Origin: Olsenella_K absiana
GTDB lineage: Bacteria > Actinomycetota > Coriobacteriia > Coriobacteriales > Atopobiaceae
NCBI RefSeq assembly: GCF_036408855.1
Contig: NZ_JAZGJQ010000006.1
Location: forward strand, 1-64,000
Reading direction: 5' to 3'
DNA length: 64,000 nt
Shown here piece by piece: positions 46,404-55,591 of this stretch. Positions within the stretch are counted from its first letter, which is position 1; each line of letters opens with the position of its first letter. Position numbers and translations under genes: made by a program. The notes under the pieces were generated by a model. That model saw only the letters and a program-made list of their open reading frames with translations. It was not told where the DNA came from and ran no database searches.

Positions 46404-47267
46404 ATGGACGATGAGGAGAGGGACCAGATTCGCCGCGAGGCAGACGCGGCGTTCGGCAAGAGGGAGCCGCAGGGCCCCGAGGTCTTCGAGATGGAGCCGA
46501 ACTCGAGCGTGAAGCACGTCATCGGCGTCGTGTCGGGCAAGGGCGGCGTCGGAAAGTCGCTCGTGACCGGAATCCTCGCGACCGAGCTCGCTCGCGCGGG
46601 CAGGCGCGTGGGCATCCTCGACGCCGACATCACCGGGCCGTCCATCCCCAAGATGTTCGGCCTGTCCGGCGAGCACGCCTTCGCCCAGGACAACCTGCTG
46701 CTCCCCGCCACGAGCATCACAGGGATCGAGATCATGAGCACCAACCTCGTCCTGGAGAACGAGACCGACCCGGTGCTGTGGCGCGGCCCCATGCTCTCCG
46801 GCGTGCTCAGGCAGTTCTGGGGCCAGACCAACTGGGGCCAGCTGGACTACCTGCTCGTCGACATGCCCCCGGGAACCGGCGACGTCGCCCTGACCGTCTT
46901 CCAGTCGCTGCCCATCGAGGGCGTGGTGATCGTCACCTCTCCGCAGGACCTCGTGCAGGTCATCGTGAGCAAGGCCGTGAACATGGCCTCGATGATGGAC
47001 GTGCCGGTCATCGGCCTCGTGGAGAACATGAGCTACCTCGCCTGCCCGCACTGCGGCGAGAGGATCGAGCCGTACGGGCCGAGCCACCTCGACGAGATCG
47101 CGCGTCAGTTCGACCTCGACGTCCTCGGGAGGCTGCCGATCGACCCCGCCATCGCCAAGGCGTGCGACGAGGGCACCGTCGACACCGCCCTCCCCGAGGG
47201 GCTACTCCCCAAGGCCATCGAGCTCGTGGAGAACACGGCCGCCTTCGACGAGGCGAAGGGGGTCTAG
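46404..47267 (+). CDS. mrp: Mrp/NBP35-type P-loop ATPase, iron-sulfur carrier
   Basis: 287 residues. Deviant Walker A GKGGVGKS (residues 46-53), Walker-type DADITGPSIPKM, and the signature DMPPGTGDVALT. Cysteines in YLACPHCGERI could hold a shared Fe-S cluster between two subunits. The family delivers Fe-S clusters. GGAAGGAG lies before the ATG. The following flavoprotein gene starts at the base after its stop. Confidence 0.94.
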   Translation: MDDEERDQIRREADAAFGKREPQGPEVFEMEPNSSVKHVIGVVSGKGGVGKSLVTGILATELARAGRRVGILDADITGPSIPKMFGLSGEHAFAQDNLLLPATSITGIEIMSTNLVLENETDPVLWRGPMLSGVLRQFWGQTNWGQLDYLLVDMPPGTGDVALTVFQSLPIEGVVIVTSPQDLVQVIVSKAVNMASMMDVPVIGLVENMSYLACPHCGERIEPYGPSHLDEIARQFDLDVLGRLPIDPAIAKACDEGTVDTALPEGLLPKAIELVENTAAFDEAKGV

Positions 47268-48608
47268 GTGCCGCGTCCGCCCAAGGGCCGCTCCCGCGCC
47301 GAGGAGAGGCGCAGGCTCGAGGACGAGGCAGCCCGCGTCGAGGTCGGCGACTCCTGCGACGTCTGCGTCCTCGGCGCGGGCGCCGCGGGGCTCGCGGCGG
47401 CCATCGCGAGCGCCGAGGCCGGCGCCTCCACGGTGGCGCTCGAGCGGGGGCTCTCCTGCGGGCAGAAGATCCTCGCCACGGGCAACGGCCGCTGCAACCT
47501 CTCCAACCGCGACCTCGACTTCTCCCGCTACAACGACCCTGCCTTCGTGGCCGAGGCCGCCGGCACGCGCTTCGGGGAGGACGTCGTCTCCCTCATGGAG
47601 GGCAGCGGCCTCATAGTCGCCGAGGAGGACGGGAGGCTCTACCCGCTCAGCAAGCAGGCGGCGTCCGTGCGCGACGTCCTGCTCGCCCGCGCGCGCCGGG
47701 CCGGCGCGCTGCTCGCACCCGGACGCGAGGTCACGCGCGTCGAGCGCTGCGGCCAGGATCTGCGCGTGCGCTACGCACTCGCGTGCGGCGAGGGAGGGAC
47801 AGCGCGGGAGCGCTCGATCTACGCCCGCTGCGTCGTGGTGGCGCTCGGCGGCGGCACACCCCTCCCCGCCCTGCTCGGGTGCGGCCTCGGCCTCGAGACG
47901 CGTCCCTGGGAGCCCGTGCTGTGCCCCATCGCCTGCTCGGGCGCGGGTCGGCTGCTCGGGGAGCTCGACGGCAGGCGCGTCCACGTGTCGGCCCTGCTCG
48001 TGCGGGGCGGGTCCGAGGTCGCGCGGGAAGCGGGCGAGGTCATCTTCCGTCCCTACGGGGTCACGGGGATCGTCGCCTTCGACCTCTCGCGCCGCTGCCG
48101 GCCCAACGACGCCCTCGTGCTCGACCTCGCCCCGGGCCACTCCGCGACGGAGCTGCGACGGGCGGCGGGTGCCGCCGGGCAAGCCCGCGGGCGCGGACCC
48201 ACACGGGAGGCGGGCCGCGCCACGCAGGCCGCCGCGGCCCGCCTCCACGGCTTCCTCGACCCCCGCATCGCCTCCGCCCTCGCGCGCGAGGCGGCGTCCG
48301 GACTCGCCGGCGCGCCGACGGAGGAGGCCGTCCTGGAGCGGGCGCTCGCCCTCGCGAAGGGGCTCGCCCTCGCGGTCGAGGGGCCGGCCGAGCCCAAGAG
48401 GGCGCAGGTCTCGCGCGGCGGCCTCGTGCTCGCGCAGTTCTCGCCCAGGACGCTCGCCTGCCGGAGCGTGCCCGGGCTCTTCGCCGCCGGCGAGTCGCTC
48501 GACGTGGACGCGGACTGCGGGGGCTTCAACCTCGCCTGGGCCTGGAAGAGCGGCATGGTCGCGGGCGCCGCGGCGGCGGAGCGGGCGCTCTCGCGAACGG
48601 GTGCCTAG
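47268..48608 (+). CDS. HI0933/BaiN-family flavoprotein
   Basis: 446 residues. Dinucleotide-binding motif VLGAGAAGLAAAIASAEAG, the family motif KILATGNGRCNLSN, and the C-terminal FAD motif with LFAAGESLDVDADCGGFNLAWAW-type sequence. BaiN members reduce bile acid intermediates in some gut bacteria, but most have no known substrate. The N-terminal 35 residues are very charged. GTG start directly after the mrp stop, with AAGGGGG upstream. Confidence 0.88.
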   Translation: MPRPPKGRSRAEERRRLEDEAARVEVGDSCDVCVLGAGAAGLAAAIASAEAGASTVALERGLSCGQKILATGNGRCNLSNRDLDFSRYNDPAFVAEAAGTRFGEDVVSLMEGSGLIVAEEDGRLYPLSKQAASVRDVLLARARRAGALLAPGREVTRVERCGQDLRVRYALACGEGGTARERSIYARCVVVALGGGTPLPALLGCGLGLETRPWEPVLCPIACSGAGRLLGELDGRRVHVSALLVRGGSEVAREAGEVIFRPYGVTGIVAFDLSRRCRPNDALVLDLAPGHSATELRRAAGAAGQARGRGPTREAGRATQAAAARLHGFLDPRIASALAREAASGLAGAPTEEAVLERALALAKGLALAVEGPAEPKRAQVSRGGLVLAQFSPRTLACRSVPGLFAAGESLDVDADCGGFNLAWAWKSGMVAGAAAAERALSRTGA

Positions 48609-48639
48609 GGGCCGCCCTCGCCGGGGCGCCGGCCCCCAG

Positions 48640-48668
48640 GCGCCGCCCCACCGCATCCGGGGCGGCGC
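48640..48668. terminator. Bidirectional hairpin between flavoprotein and cobI-type gene
   Basis: GCGCCGCCCC (48640-48649) pairs with GGGGCGGCGC (48659-48668). It lies between two convergent genes. Confidence 0.55.
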
Positions 48669-48672
48669 GGGA

Positions 48673-49437
48673 CTAGCGCTCCGGGCCGGCGGGCCGGCCA
48701 GCCCGCGCCGCCGCACGCGCTTCGGCGCCCCGCACGAGGACGAGCGAGAGGTAGCCCACCTGGCCCTCCAGGTCCGCGAGCCGGGGCACGACCCGCTCGG
48801 TCGGAAGGCCCAGGTCGGAGACGAGCGACGCCCCGTCGAGGAGGCCGCGCTCCCGCAGGCTCCCCGCGAGCGCCGAGAGGTCTCGGGGCGGCTTCATGAG
48901 GACGAGGTTCTCGGCCGCGCCGAGGCGCCCGTCGAGCCCGTCCGCGGAGGCGGGGGTCACGAGCAGGGACTCCGACCCCGTGCAGAGGGGCTGGCACAGC
49001 CTTGCGGCCGCGGCGCTGAAGGAGGTGACCCCCGGCACGAGCTCGACCTCGTAGCCGCGGGGCCTCAGCCGCTCCGCGACATAGAAGAACGTGGAGTACA
49101 CGCAGACGTCGCCGAGCACGACCATGGCGACGTCCTTGCCCTCGTCCAGCCGCGAGGCGAGCTCGCGGGCGACGTCGTCGTGAGCCTGCGCGAGCACGTC
49201 CGCGTCGGAGGTCATGGGGGTCGCGCAGTCTATGACCTCCTGGCCGTCCAGCCACGAGGAGACGATCCCGAGCGCCATCCGGCGTCCGCTCCCCGAGTCG
49301 GGGACGGCGACGCAGTCTGCCTCGCAGATGACGCGGGCCGCCTTCAGCGTGAGGAGCTCGGGGTCGCCCGGGCCTGCGCCCACGCCGTACAGTCTGCCCC
49401 TCCGGGTCCCTCCGCCACCACCATTGCGCTCTGCCAT
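48673..49437 (-). CDS. cobI: Precorrin-2/cobalt-factor-2 C20-methyltransferase
   Basis: 254 residues of the SAM-dependent tetrapyrrole methylase fold. GVGAGPGDPELLTLKA opens the protein, VLGDVCVYSTFFYV and the ELVPGVTSFSAAAA segment follow, and these fit the C20 (CobI/CbiL) group. It methylates precorrin-2 in cobalamin synthesis. No other cobalamin gene is in the window, so it is isolated. GGGAGGG lies just before the ATG. Confidence 0.87.
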   Translation of the reverse strand: MAERNGGGGGTRRGRLYGVGAGPGDPELLTLKAARVICEADCVAVPDSGSGRRMALGIVSSWLDGQEVIDCATPMTSDADVLAQAHDDVARELASRLDEGKDVAMVVLGDVCVYSTFFYVAERLRPRGYEVELVPGVTSFSAAAARLCQPLCTGSESLLVTPASADGLDGRLGAAENLVLMKPPRDLSALAGSLRERGLLDGASLVSDLGLPTERVVPRLADLEGQVGYLSLVLVRGAEARAAARAGRPAGPER

Positions 49438-49549
49438 GCGCCCTCCCGTCAGTACGTCCCGGCCCGTCTCTCCGCCGCCTAGGCGCCAAGCAACCATACC
49501 GCAGCCTGGGGTACGATGGTCCTCTCATCTAACGAGGTTGGGGGACGAC

Positions 49550-51220
49550 GTGATCGAGATAGCGAACCTGGCAGTGGCCCTCGGCGACGCCGAGGCGGAC
49601 GAGGGTGCGGAGGAGGCCGCGCTCAGGCGCCTCGCCTGCCGCCGGCTCGGCGTCTCGCCCCAAGCGCTCTCCTCCTTCGAGCTCAGGAGGCGCTCGGTCG
49701 ACGCCCGCAAGAGGCGAGACGTCCGCCTCGTCTACACTGTCCGCCTCTCCCTGCGCGACGCCGAGGCGGAGGGGCGCGCCCTCGCGCGGCTCAGGCGCAG
49801 GCATGCCGACAAGAACGTGCGGCAGGTCAGCGAGGGGGAGCCCTACCGCCTGCCCGAGCGCCTCGGCCTCGCGTGCCCGCGCAGGCCCGTCGTCGTCGGC
49901 GCGGGCTGCGCGGGCCTGTTCTGCGCCCTCTCCCTCGCCGAGGCGGGGCTATCCCCCATCCTCGTGGAGCGCGGCGAGGACGCCACGCGCAGACGGGCCG
50001 CCATCAGGCGCTTCGAGGAGACGGGCGAGCTCGACCCGGAGAGCAACGTCCAGTTTGGCCTCGGGGGCGCAGGGACCTTCTCGGACGGCAAGCTCGCCAC
50101 GGGCACCAAGAGCCCCGCGCACCGGATCGTCCTCGAGACCCTCGTCGAGGCCGGCGCCCAGCGGCGGATTCTGTGGGACGCCAAGCCCCACATCGGGAGC
50201 GACGTCCTGCCCACCGTCGTGACCAACCTGCTCGCCCGGATCGAGAACCTGGGAGGAGAGGTCAGGCTCGGCGAGCGCGTGTGCGACGTCGACACGACGG
50301 GCGGTCGCGTGCGCTCGGTCACGCTCTCGCGCACCGACCGTCCGACCGGCATGGTCGTGGAGGAGGTCGTCCCCGCCGATGACGTGGTCCTCGCGACGGG
50401 CCACTCGGCACGCGACGTCTACGACCTGCTCGCCCGTCGCGGCGTCGCGCTCGAGCGCAAGACCTTCGCCATGGGCGTGCGCATCGAGCACCTGCAGGCC
50501 GACGTCGACCGCGCGCAGTACGGCCCCTTCGCGGGGCACCCCGCGCTCGGCGCCGCACCCTACAAGCTCGCGTGCCACCTGCCGGACGGCCGCAGCGCCT
50601 TCTCGTTCTGCATGTGCCCCGGCGGCTACGTGGTGGCCGCCGCGAGCGAGGCGGGCGGCGTCTGCACCAACGGCATGAGCCTGTCCGACCGCGCGGGCAC
50701 GAACGCCAACGCGGGCCTCCTGGCGAACGTCTTCCCCTCCGACCTGCCCGGCGCCGACGTCCTCGCCGGCGTCGAGCTGCAGCGTCGCTGCGAGCGGGCC
50801 GCCTTCGAGGCGGGCGGCGGTGCCTACGTCGCGCCCGCGCAGCTCGTGGGCGACTTCCTCGCGGGACGACCCTCGAGCGGGGCGGGCCGCGTGCGGCCGA
50901 CCTACCCGCGCGGCGTCAGCTGGGGAAGCGTCGAGGGCTGCCTGCCCGACTACGTGGCGCGGACGCTGCGCGCCGCCATCCCGCTCATGGCACGCCACCT
51001 GCGCGGGTTCGACGACGCCGAGGCGGTCCTCACGGGCGTGGAGACGCGCTCGAGCTCGCCCGTGCGCATCACGCGGACGGACGAGCTGACCAGCGTGTCG
51101 ACCCTGGGCCTGTGGCCCTGCGGCGAGGGCGCCGGCTACGCGGGCGGCATCATGAGCGCGGCCACCGATGGCTTGCGCGTGGCGGACGCCCTCACGAGCT
51201 CGCTCGCCCGGCGCCCCTAG
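49550..51220 (+). CDS. FAD-dependent dehydrogenase, COG2509 family
   Basis: 556 residues. An N-terminal 100-residue domain (ending DKNVRQVSEGEPYRLP) precedes the FAD-binding motif PVVVGAGCAGLFCALSLAEAG at about 110. Later motifs SNVQFGLGGAGTFSDGKL and GGIMSAATDGLRVA are typical of this uncharacterised group. The GTG at 49550 is preceded by GGGGG. Substrate unknown. It ends 6 bases from the convergent PTS IIB gene. Confidence 0.88.
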   Translation: MIEIANLAVALGDAEADEGAEEAALRRLACRRLGVSPQALSSFELRRRSVDARKRRDVRLVYTVRLSLRDAEAEGRALARLRRRHADKNVRQVSEGEPYRLPERLGLACPRRPVVVGAGCAGLFCALSLAEAGLSPILVERGEDATRRRAAIRRFEETGELDPESNVQFGLGGAGTFSDGKLATGTKSPAHRIVLETLVEAGAQRRILWDAKPHIGSDVLPTVVTNLLARIENLGGEVRLGERVCDVDTTGGRVRSVTLSRTDRPTGMVVEEVVPADDVVLATGHSARDVYDLLARRGVALERKTFAMGVRIEHLQADVDRAQYGPFAGHPALGAAPYKLACHLPDGRSAFSFCMCPGGYVVAAASEAGGVCTNGMSLSDRAGTNANAGLLANVFPSDLPGADVLAGVELQRRCERAAFEAGGGAYVAPAQLVGDFLAGRPSSGAGRVRPTYPRGVSWGSVEGCLPDYVARTLRAAIPLMARHLRGFDDAEAVLTGVETRSSSPVRITRTDELTSVSTLGLWPCGEGAGYAGGIMSAATDGLRVADALTSSLARRP

Positions 51221-51226
51221 CGGCCG

Positions 51227-51511
51227 CTACTTGTCCCTGACCGCCTCCACGAGACGTGCCAGCTCCTCGTCCTCGCCGATGCCGGTGAGGAAGGCGACGC
51301 CGTTGAAGGTGGGGACGTCGTAGTCCTCCTCGGTCTTCACGACGGCGACGTAGGCGTCGGCACCCTCGGCCTCCTCGGCGAGGGCCTCCTTGGTCACGGC
51401 CGCGACGTCTGCCTCCACGCCCTTCTCGCGCAGGAGCCTGTCGATCTTCTTGGCCACCATCTGCGAGGTCGCGATGCCCGAGCCACAGGCGACGATGATC
51501 CTAGCTGCCAT
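51227..51511 (-). CDS. PTS EIIB, galactitol/ascorbate type
   Basis: 94 residues. The phosphocysteine motif is ACGSGIATSQMVAKK with Cys9. EIIB receives phosphate from EIIA and gives it to the sugar in the membrane EIIC. AAGGAGG precedes the ATG. It lies 97 bases after the EIIA gene. No EIIC gene follows. Confidence 0.92.
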   Translation of the reverse strand: MAARIIVACGSGIATSQMVAKKIDRLLREKGVEADVAAVTKEALAEEAEGADAYVAVVKTEEDYDVPTFNGVAFLTGIGEDEELARLVEAVRDK

Positions 51512-51608
51512 TGGGGTCCTCCTTCTGAGCGATGCGGAGCGTCCGCTTCGATATCCCCTGGGCGCGTCTCGCGAGGCGCCCCGAACGAAAAGATACCCTG
51601 AAAGACGC

Positions 51609-52076
51609 CTACCCGAGAAACTCGAGCAGGGTGGAAACCATACCTTCACCCGTCGTCTGCGCCATGAGGCGCCTCACGGGGTCCTCCTGCATGAAGAGGT
51701 TCATCAGGCCCTGGAGGACCTCGACCTGGCCCCCCTCGCGCGTGACGCCGAGGTTCAGCACCAGCTCCGCCTCGACCGTGTCGCCGACACCGGCCATGGG
51801 CTCGAAGGCGACGGGTGCGAGCGGGCGCACGATGGCGATGTAGGGCCTGGCCACGCAGCCGTCCGCGTGCGGGAGCGCGATGCCGACCGTGGCGGTCGCC
51901 AGCCCCGTGGGATATGCGCGCTCGCGCTCCTCGATCCTCTCCAACCAGTCCGGCGTGACGTAGCCGAGCGGCGCGAGACGGGCCCCCAACTGGGAGAAGA
52001 GCGACGCCCTGTCAGGCGCGTCCATGCCGAGGAAGACGAGCTCGGGCCTGAGGAGCTCCCTGTCCGCGCCTCTCAT
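51609..52076 (-). CDS. PTS EIIA, fructose/mannitol-galactitol type
   Basis: 155 residues. The phosphohistidine is His70 in GIALPHADG. It fits the GatA group by length and neighbour. ATG 52076 has AAGGGG 5-6 bases upstream; the GTG two codons earlier is too near that site. With the EIIB gene it forms two parts of a sugar PTS; EIIC is not in the window. A regulatory role is possible. Confidence 0.88.
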   Translation of the reverse strand: MRGADRELLRPELVFLGMDAPDRASLFSQLGARLAPLGYVTPDWLERIEERERAYPTGLATATVGIALPHADGCVARPYIAIVRPLAPVAFEPMAGVGDTVEAELVLNLGVTREGGQVEVLQGLMNLFMQEDPVRRLMAQTTGEGMVSTLLEFLG

Positions 52077-52143
52077 CCGCACCCCTTCCCAAGCGACGCC
52101 TCGCAGGAGCCGCGCGCCCTGGCCGCGGACGGCGGCGCGCCGG

Positions 52144-54519
52144 CTAGTGCTTGCCCCTATGATACCTGCGACGGGTCGCGTGGGCGGAGCCCTTGCGGTC
52201 AGTGGCCTTGAGCCGGGCCATCACGTCGTCGGCGCTCTCGCCGGACAGGGCGCTCTCGAGAGCGACGACCTGGTCCCTCAGGGCGGCGGCCCGCTCGAAG
52301 TCCATGTCCGCCGAGGCCTGCAGCATCTCGTCCTGGAGCGCGCCGAGCACCTTGGCCGCCTCCTCGCGTGGCAGCGCGGAGAGCTCCTCCGCTATCGACT
52401 CCGCGTCCTTCTCGCCCGCGTCCGCCGCCTCGTCCTCGCCCGTGGCCGCCGTGTAGAAGACGCCGTCCTTGCGCTGGCGCCTGCCCACGTTGTCCTCTGC
52501 CTCCTGGATGAAGCTCGAGATGTCCGTGATCGACTTGCGCACGGTCTGCGGCACGATGTGGTGCTCCTCGTTGTAGCGCTCCTGGAGGCTGCGGCGCCGG
52601 CGGGTCTCGTCGATCGCCTCGCGCATGGAGTCCGTGATGGTGTCCGCGTACATGATGACCTGGCCCTCCGCGTTGCGGGCGGCGCGGCCCATGGTCTGGA
52701 TGAGCGAGCGGCGGTTGCGGAGGAACCCCTCCTTGTCCGCGTCGAGGATCGCCACGAGCGAGACCTCGGGGATGTCGAGGCCCTCGCGCAGCAGGTTGAT
52801 GCCGACCAGAACGTCGATCTTGCCCTCGCGCAGGCTGCGGATGATCTCCACGCGGTCGAGCGTCGCCGTGTCGGAGTGCATGTAGTTGACCTTGACGCCC
52901 TCGTCGAGCAGGTGGTCCGTGAGGTCCTCGGCCATCCTCTTGGTGAGGGTCGTCACGAGGACGCGCTCCTTCCTCGCCGCGCGCTCCTTGATCTCGGAGA
53001 TCAGGTCGTCGATCTGGCCGCGGACGGGGCGCAGGTCGATCTTGGGGTCCAGGAGGCCCGTCGGGCGGATGATCTGCTCGACCTCCTGCTGGGAGACGGC
53101 CTCCTCGTAGTCGCCCGGCGTCGCGGAGACGTAGATGAACTGGGGGATGCGGCTCTCGAACTCGTCGAAGCGCAGGGGGCGGTTGTCGAGCGCGGACGGC
53201 AGGCGGAAGCCGTGGTCGACCAGGGTGACCTTGCGCGAGCGGTCGCCCTCGTGCATGCCGCGGATCTGCGGGACGGTGACGTGGGACTCGTCGATGATGC
53301 AGAGCATGTCGCTCGGGAAGTAGTCGATCAGCGTGTAGGGCGGCTCGCCCGGACGTCGCCCGTCGAGGTGGCGCGAGTAGTTCTCGATGCCGTTGCAGTA
53401 GCCCATCTGCTCGAGCATCTCGAGGTCGTAGCCGGTCCGTTGGGCAAGGCGCTGCGCCTCGAGGAGCATGTCGTTGGCCTTGAGCTCCGCGACGCGGGCC
53501 TCGAGCTCCTCGTTGATCGTCTCCAACGCGCGGTTGATCCTGGGGCGCTCGGTGACGTAGTGGGAGGCGGGCCAGATCGGGACGGCGTCGAACTCGCGCA
53601 CGACCTCACCCGTGACGGAGTCGACCTCGCCGATGAACTCGACCTCGTCGCCGAAGAAGGAGATGCGCAGCGGGTTCTCGGCATAGGGCGGGAACACGTC
53701 CACGGTGTCGCCGCGCACGCGGAAGGTGCCGCGCGAGAGGTCGTAGTCGTTGCGGTCGTACTGGACGTCGATGAGGTTCTTGATGAGGTCGTCGCGCTCG
53801 AGCGGGACCTGCTTGTCCACGTTGGGGGCGAGGCCCGCGTAGTCCTGGGGGCTGCCGATGCCGTAGATGCACGAGACGGAGGCGACCACGATCACGTCGC
53901 GCCGGGAGAGGAGGTTGGAGGTCGCCTGGTGGCGGAGCTTCTCGACCTCCTCGTTGATCGACGCGTCCTTCTCGATGTAGGTGTCGGTCTGCGGGACGTA
54001 GGCCTCTGGCTGGTAGTAGTCGTAGTACGAGACGAAGTAGGTGACCGCGTTGTGCGGGAACATCTCGCGCATCTCGCTGGCGACCTGGGCGGCGAGGGTC
54101 TTGTTGGGCTCCATGATCAGCGTCGGGCGGTTGACCTTCTCGATGGTCTTGGCCATGGTAAAGGTCTTGCCGGAACCGGTGACGCCCATGAGGGTCTGGT
54201 AGCGCAGGCCACGCTCCACGCCCTCCGCGAGCTTCTCTATGGCCTGAGGCTGGTCGCCGGCCGGCTCGAAGGGCGAGACGACCTCGAAGCGCGAGTCGTC
54301 CTTGCCGAGGCCGAACCTCTTGAGCTCGGCGCCGAAGCGCTCCTTGGCCGCCGGCGTGCCTGCCAGCGGCTCGTACTCGATGCCGTCCTCGACGCGCAGG
54401 CCCGCCTCGCCGGCGGACCCTCCCTGCTGCTGCACCTGCCACGCGGGCTGGGCCGGCTGCTCGGGCTGCTCGGGCTGCTTGGGCTGCTTGGGCTGCTTGG
54501 GCTGCTTGGGCTGCTGCAC
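52144..54519 (-). CDS. uvrB: Excinuclease ABC subunit B
   Basis: 791 residues. The core starts near residue 65. Walker A GVTGSGKTF, the beta-hairpin YYDYYQPEAYVP, helicase motifs including DESHV and the C-terminal UVR motif (AAALRDQVVALE) are present. It verifies DNA damage and loads UvrC. The N-terminus has a Pro/Lys/Gln repeat tail not found in most UvrB proteins. GTG 54519 is chosen because GGGGGAGG lies 4 bases upstream; the frame remains open upstream but without a second site. Confidence 0.96.
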   Translation of the reverse strand: MQQPKQPKQPKQPKQPEQPEQPAQPAWQVQQQGGSAGEAGLRVEDGIEYEPLAGTPAAKERFGAELKRFGLGKDDSRFEVVSPFEPAGDQPQAIEKLAEGVERGLRYQTLMGVTGSGKTFTMAKTIEKVNRPTLIMEPNKTLAAQVASEMREMFPHNAVTYFVSYYDYYQPEAYVPQTDTYIEKDASINEEVEKLRHQATSNLLSRRDVIVVASVSCIYGIGSPQDYAGLAPNVDKQVPLERDDLIKNLIDVQYDRNDYDLSRGTFRVRGDTVDVFPPYAENPLRISFFGDEVEFIGEVDSVTGEVVREFDAVPIWPASHYVTERPRINRALETINEELEARVAELKANDMLLEAQRLAQRTGYDLEMLEQMGYCNGIENYSRHLDGRRPGEPPYTLIDYFPSDMLCIIDESHVTVPQIRGMHEGDRSRKVTLVDHGFRLPSALDNRPLRFDEFESRIPQFIYVSATPGDYEEAVSQQEVEQIIRPTGLLDPKIDLRPVRGQIDDLISEIKERAARKERVLVTTLTKRMAEDLTDHLLDEGVKVNYMHSDTATLDRVEIIRSLREGKIDVLVGINLLREGLDIPEVSLVAILDADKEGFLRNRRSLIQTMGRAARNAEGQVIMYADTITDSMREAIDETRRRRSLQERYNEEHHIVPQTVRKSITDISSFIQEAEDNVGRRQRKDGVFYTAATGEDEAADAGEKDAESIAEELSALPREEAAKVLGALQDEMLQASADMDFERAAALRDQVVALESALSGESADDVMARLKATDRKGSAHATRRRYHRGKH
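54454..54516 (-). repeat. Seven 9-bp tandem repeats at the start of uvrB
   Basis: Seven units of about GGGCTGCTT on the plus strand (three end variants), coding for a PKQ/PEQ repeat right after the uvrB start. Units are in-frame, so copy changes alter length without breaking the gene. Confidence 0.88.
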
Positions 54520-54994
54520 CTGTCCTCCCCCTCTCTCGGTACACGTGTTTGATTGTACCCGCCGGAGTCGCGACGATCCGCACGAACGCGATGTGGTGCC
54601 GATGGAACGGCCGCGTAGGCCGGGCGTCCCAGGCGTGGTCGAAACGCCGCCGCGGGGGCCGCCGCAGCTCCCACAAAGGGACAGTGCATTTCTGCGACTT
54701 ATGGACGACTCCAAGCCCGCGATGCCAGAGCGCCACCGCCCAGATCCTTCGAATCCTGGGCAAATGCGACTCATGGATTGCACGGCACGACGGAGGAGGC
54801 CCGCCGACCTCCACGGTCAGCCCCCGACCCATCCCTAACTTGGAAAAATGCACAGCCGAGGCGAGGGGACTGCGTCGGGGTGCGGCCCCCAGGCCACGGC
54901 CCCGGGGTGCGGCCGTCCAGGCCGGGCCGTCCCGGGCGCCGCCGGGCACCGTCCCTGGCGGACGACCCCGGCGTGCCTGCGGCGCGCCGGGGCG
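54520..54994. other. uvrB promoter region and intergenic stretch
   Basis: 475 bases with no supported gene. Near uvrB the minus strand has TACAAT (54552-54557) followed by AAACACGTGTAC, a degenerate match to the LexA core (6 of 8). TGCGACTTATGGA (54693-54705) and TGCGACTCATGGA (54765-54777) form a near-identical pair 72 bases apart. A hairpin near 54966-54992 belongs to the next gene. Confidence 0.45.
54966..54992 (-). terminator. Hairpin after lytic transglycosylase gene
   Basis: CCCCGGCG (54966-54973) pairs with CGCCGGGG (54985-54992), right after the stop. No T-tract. Confidence 0.45.
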
Positions 54995-55591
54995 CTAGTA
55001 ATCCTTGAGCCCCTCCGGGTAGAGCTCGGCGTAGCGCTCGCGCGCCTGCTTGACGCGCTGCAGGTAGAGGCGGGTCTCGGGGTAGGTGATCGCCTCGGCG
55101 ACGCCCTGGGCGCCACCAGCGAGCCAGCTGCGCACGGTCCCCAGGCCCGCGTTGTAGGCGGCGATGACCTCGTCGGTCGAGCCGAGCTCCTGCGAGAGGT
55201 AGGCCAGGTAGGCCGTGCCGTACTCGATGTTGACGCTGGGATCGGTCAGCCGCGAGACGTCGTAGTCCGCATCGTCGACGACGCCCAGGTCCGCCAGCTC
55301 TTGGGCCGTCTCGGGCATGAGCTGCATGAGGCCGACTGCGCCCGCGCCGGACTGCGCCCGGGGATCCCAGTCTGACTCGCACTTGATCACGGCGGCGACG
55401 AGGTAGGGGTCCACGTCGTGGCGCGCCGCGGCACCGTTGATCTGCGTCGCGTAGGACACGGGGTAGAACACCCGCCGCACGATGCTCCCGGGCAGCGCCC
55501 CCACCCCGAGCGTGAGCGCCAGCACGACGCCCATCGCCAGGAGCGGCAGGGTGCGGTACCAGCGGAAGAACCTCTCCGAACCAGACCTCAC
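54995..55591 (-). CDS. Lytic transglycosylase, SLT domain, membrane-anchored
   Basis: 198 residues. One hydrophobic segment (about 14-35) anchors the protein, then a goose-type SLT domain: catalytic Glu72 in KCESDWDP, GLMQLMPETAQ, and IAAYNAGLG. It cuts peptidoglycan between MurNAc and GlcNAc. GTG 55591 follows GGAGGCGCGC and overlaps the coaE stop as GTGA, so the two genes are coupled. Confidence 0.92.
   Translation of the reverse strand: MRSGSERFFRWYRTLPLLAMGVVLALTLGVGALPGSIVRRVFYPVSYATQINGAAARHDVDPYLVAAVIKCESDWDPRAQSGAGAVGLMQLMPETAQELADLGVVDDADYDVSRLTDPSVNIEYGTAYLAYLSQELGSTDEVIAAYNAGLGTVRSWLAGGAQGVAEAITYPETRLYLQRVKQARERYAELYPEGLKDY

Noticed and set aside
54454..54516. Phase-variable repeat
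   Set aside because: The 9-bp unit is a multiple of three, so slippage changes length but not frame.
54549..54998. Plus-strand frame of 149 codons in the uvrB intergenic region
   Set aside because: No ribosome site or recognisable domain; its sequence crosses the intergenic repeats and a hairpin.
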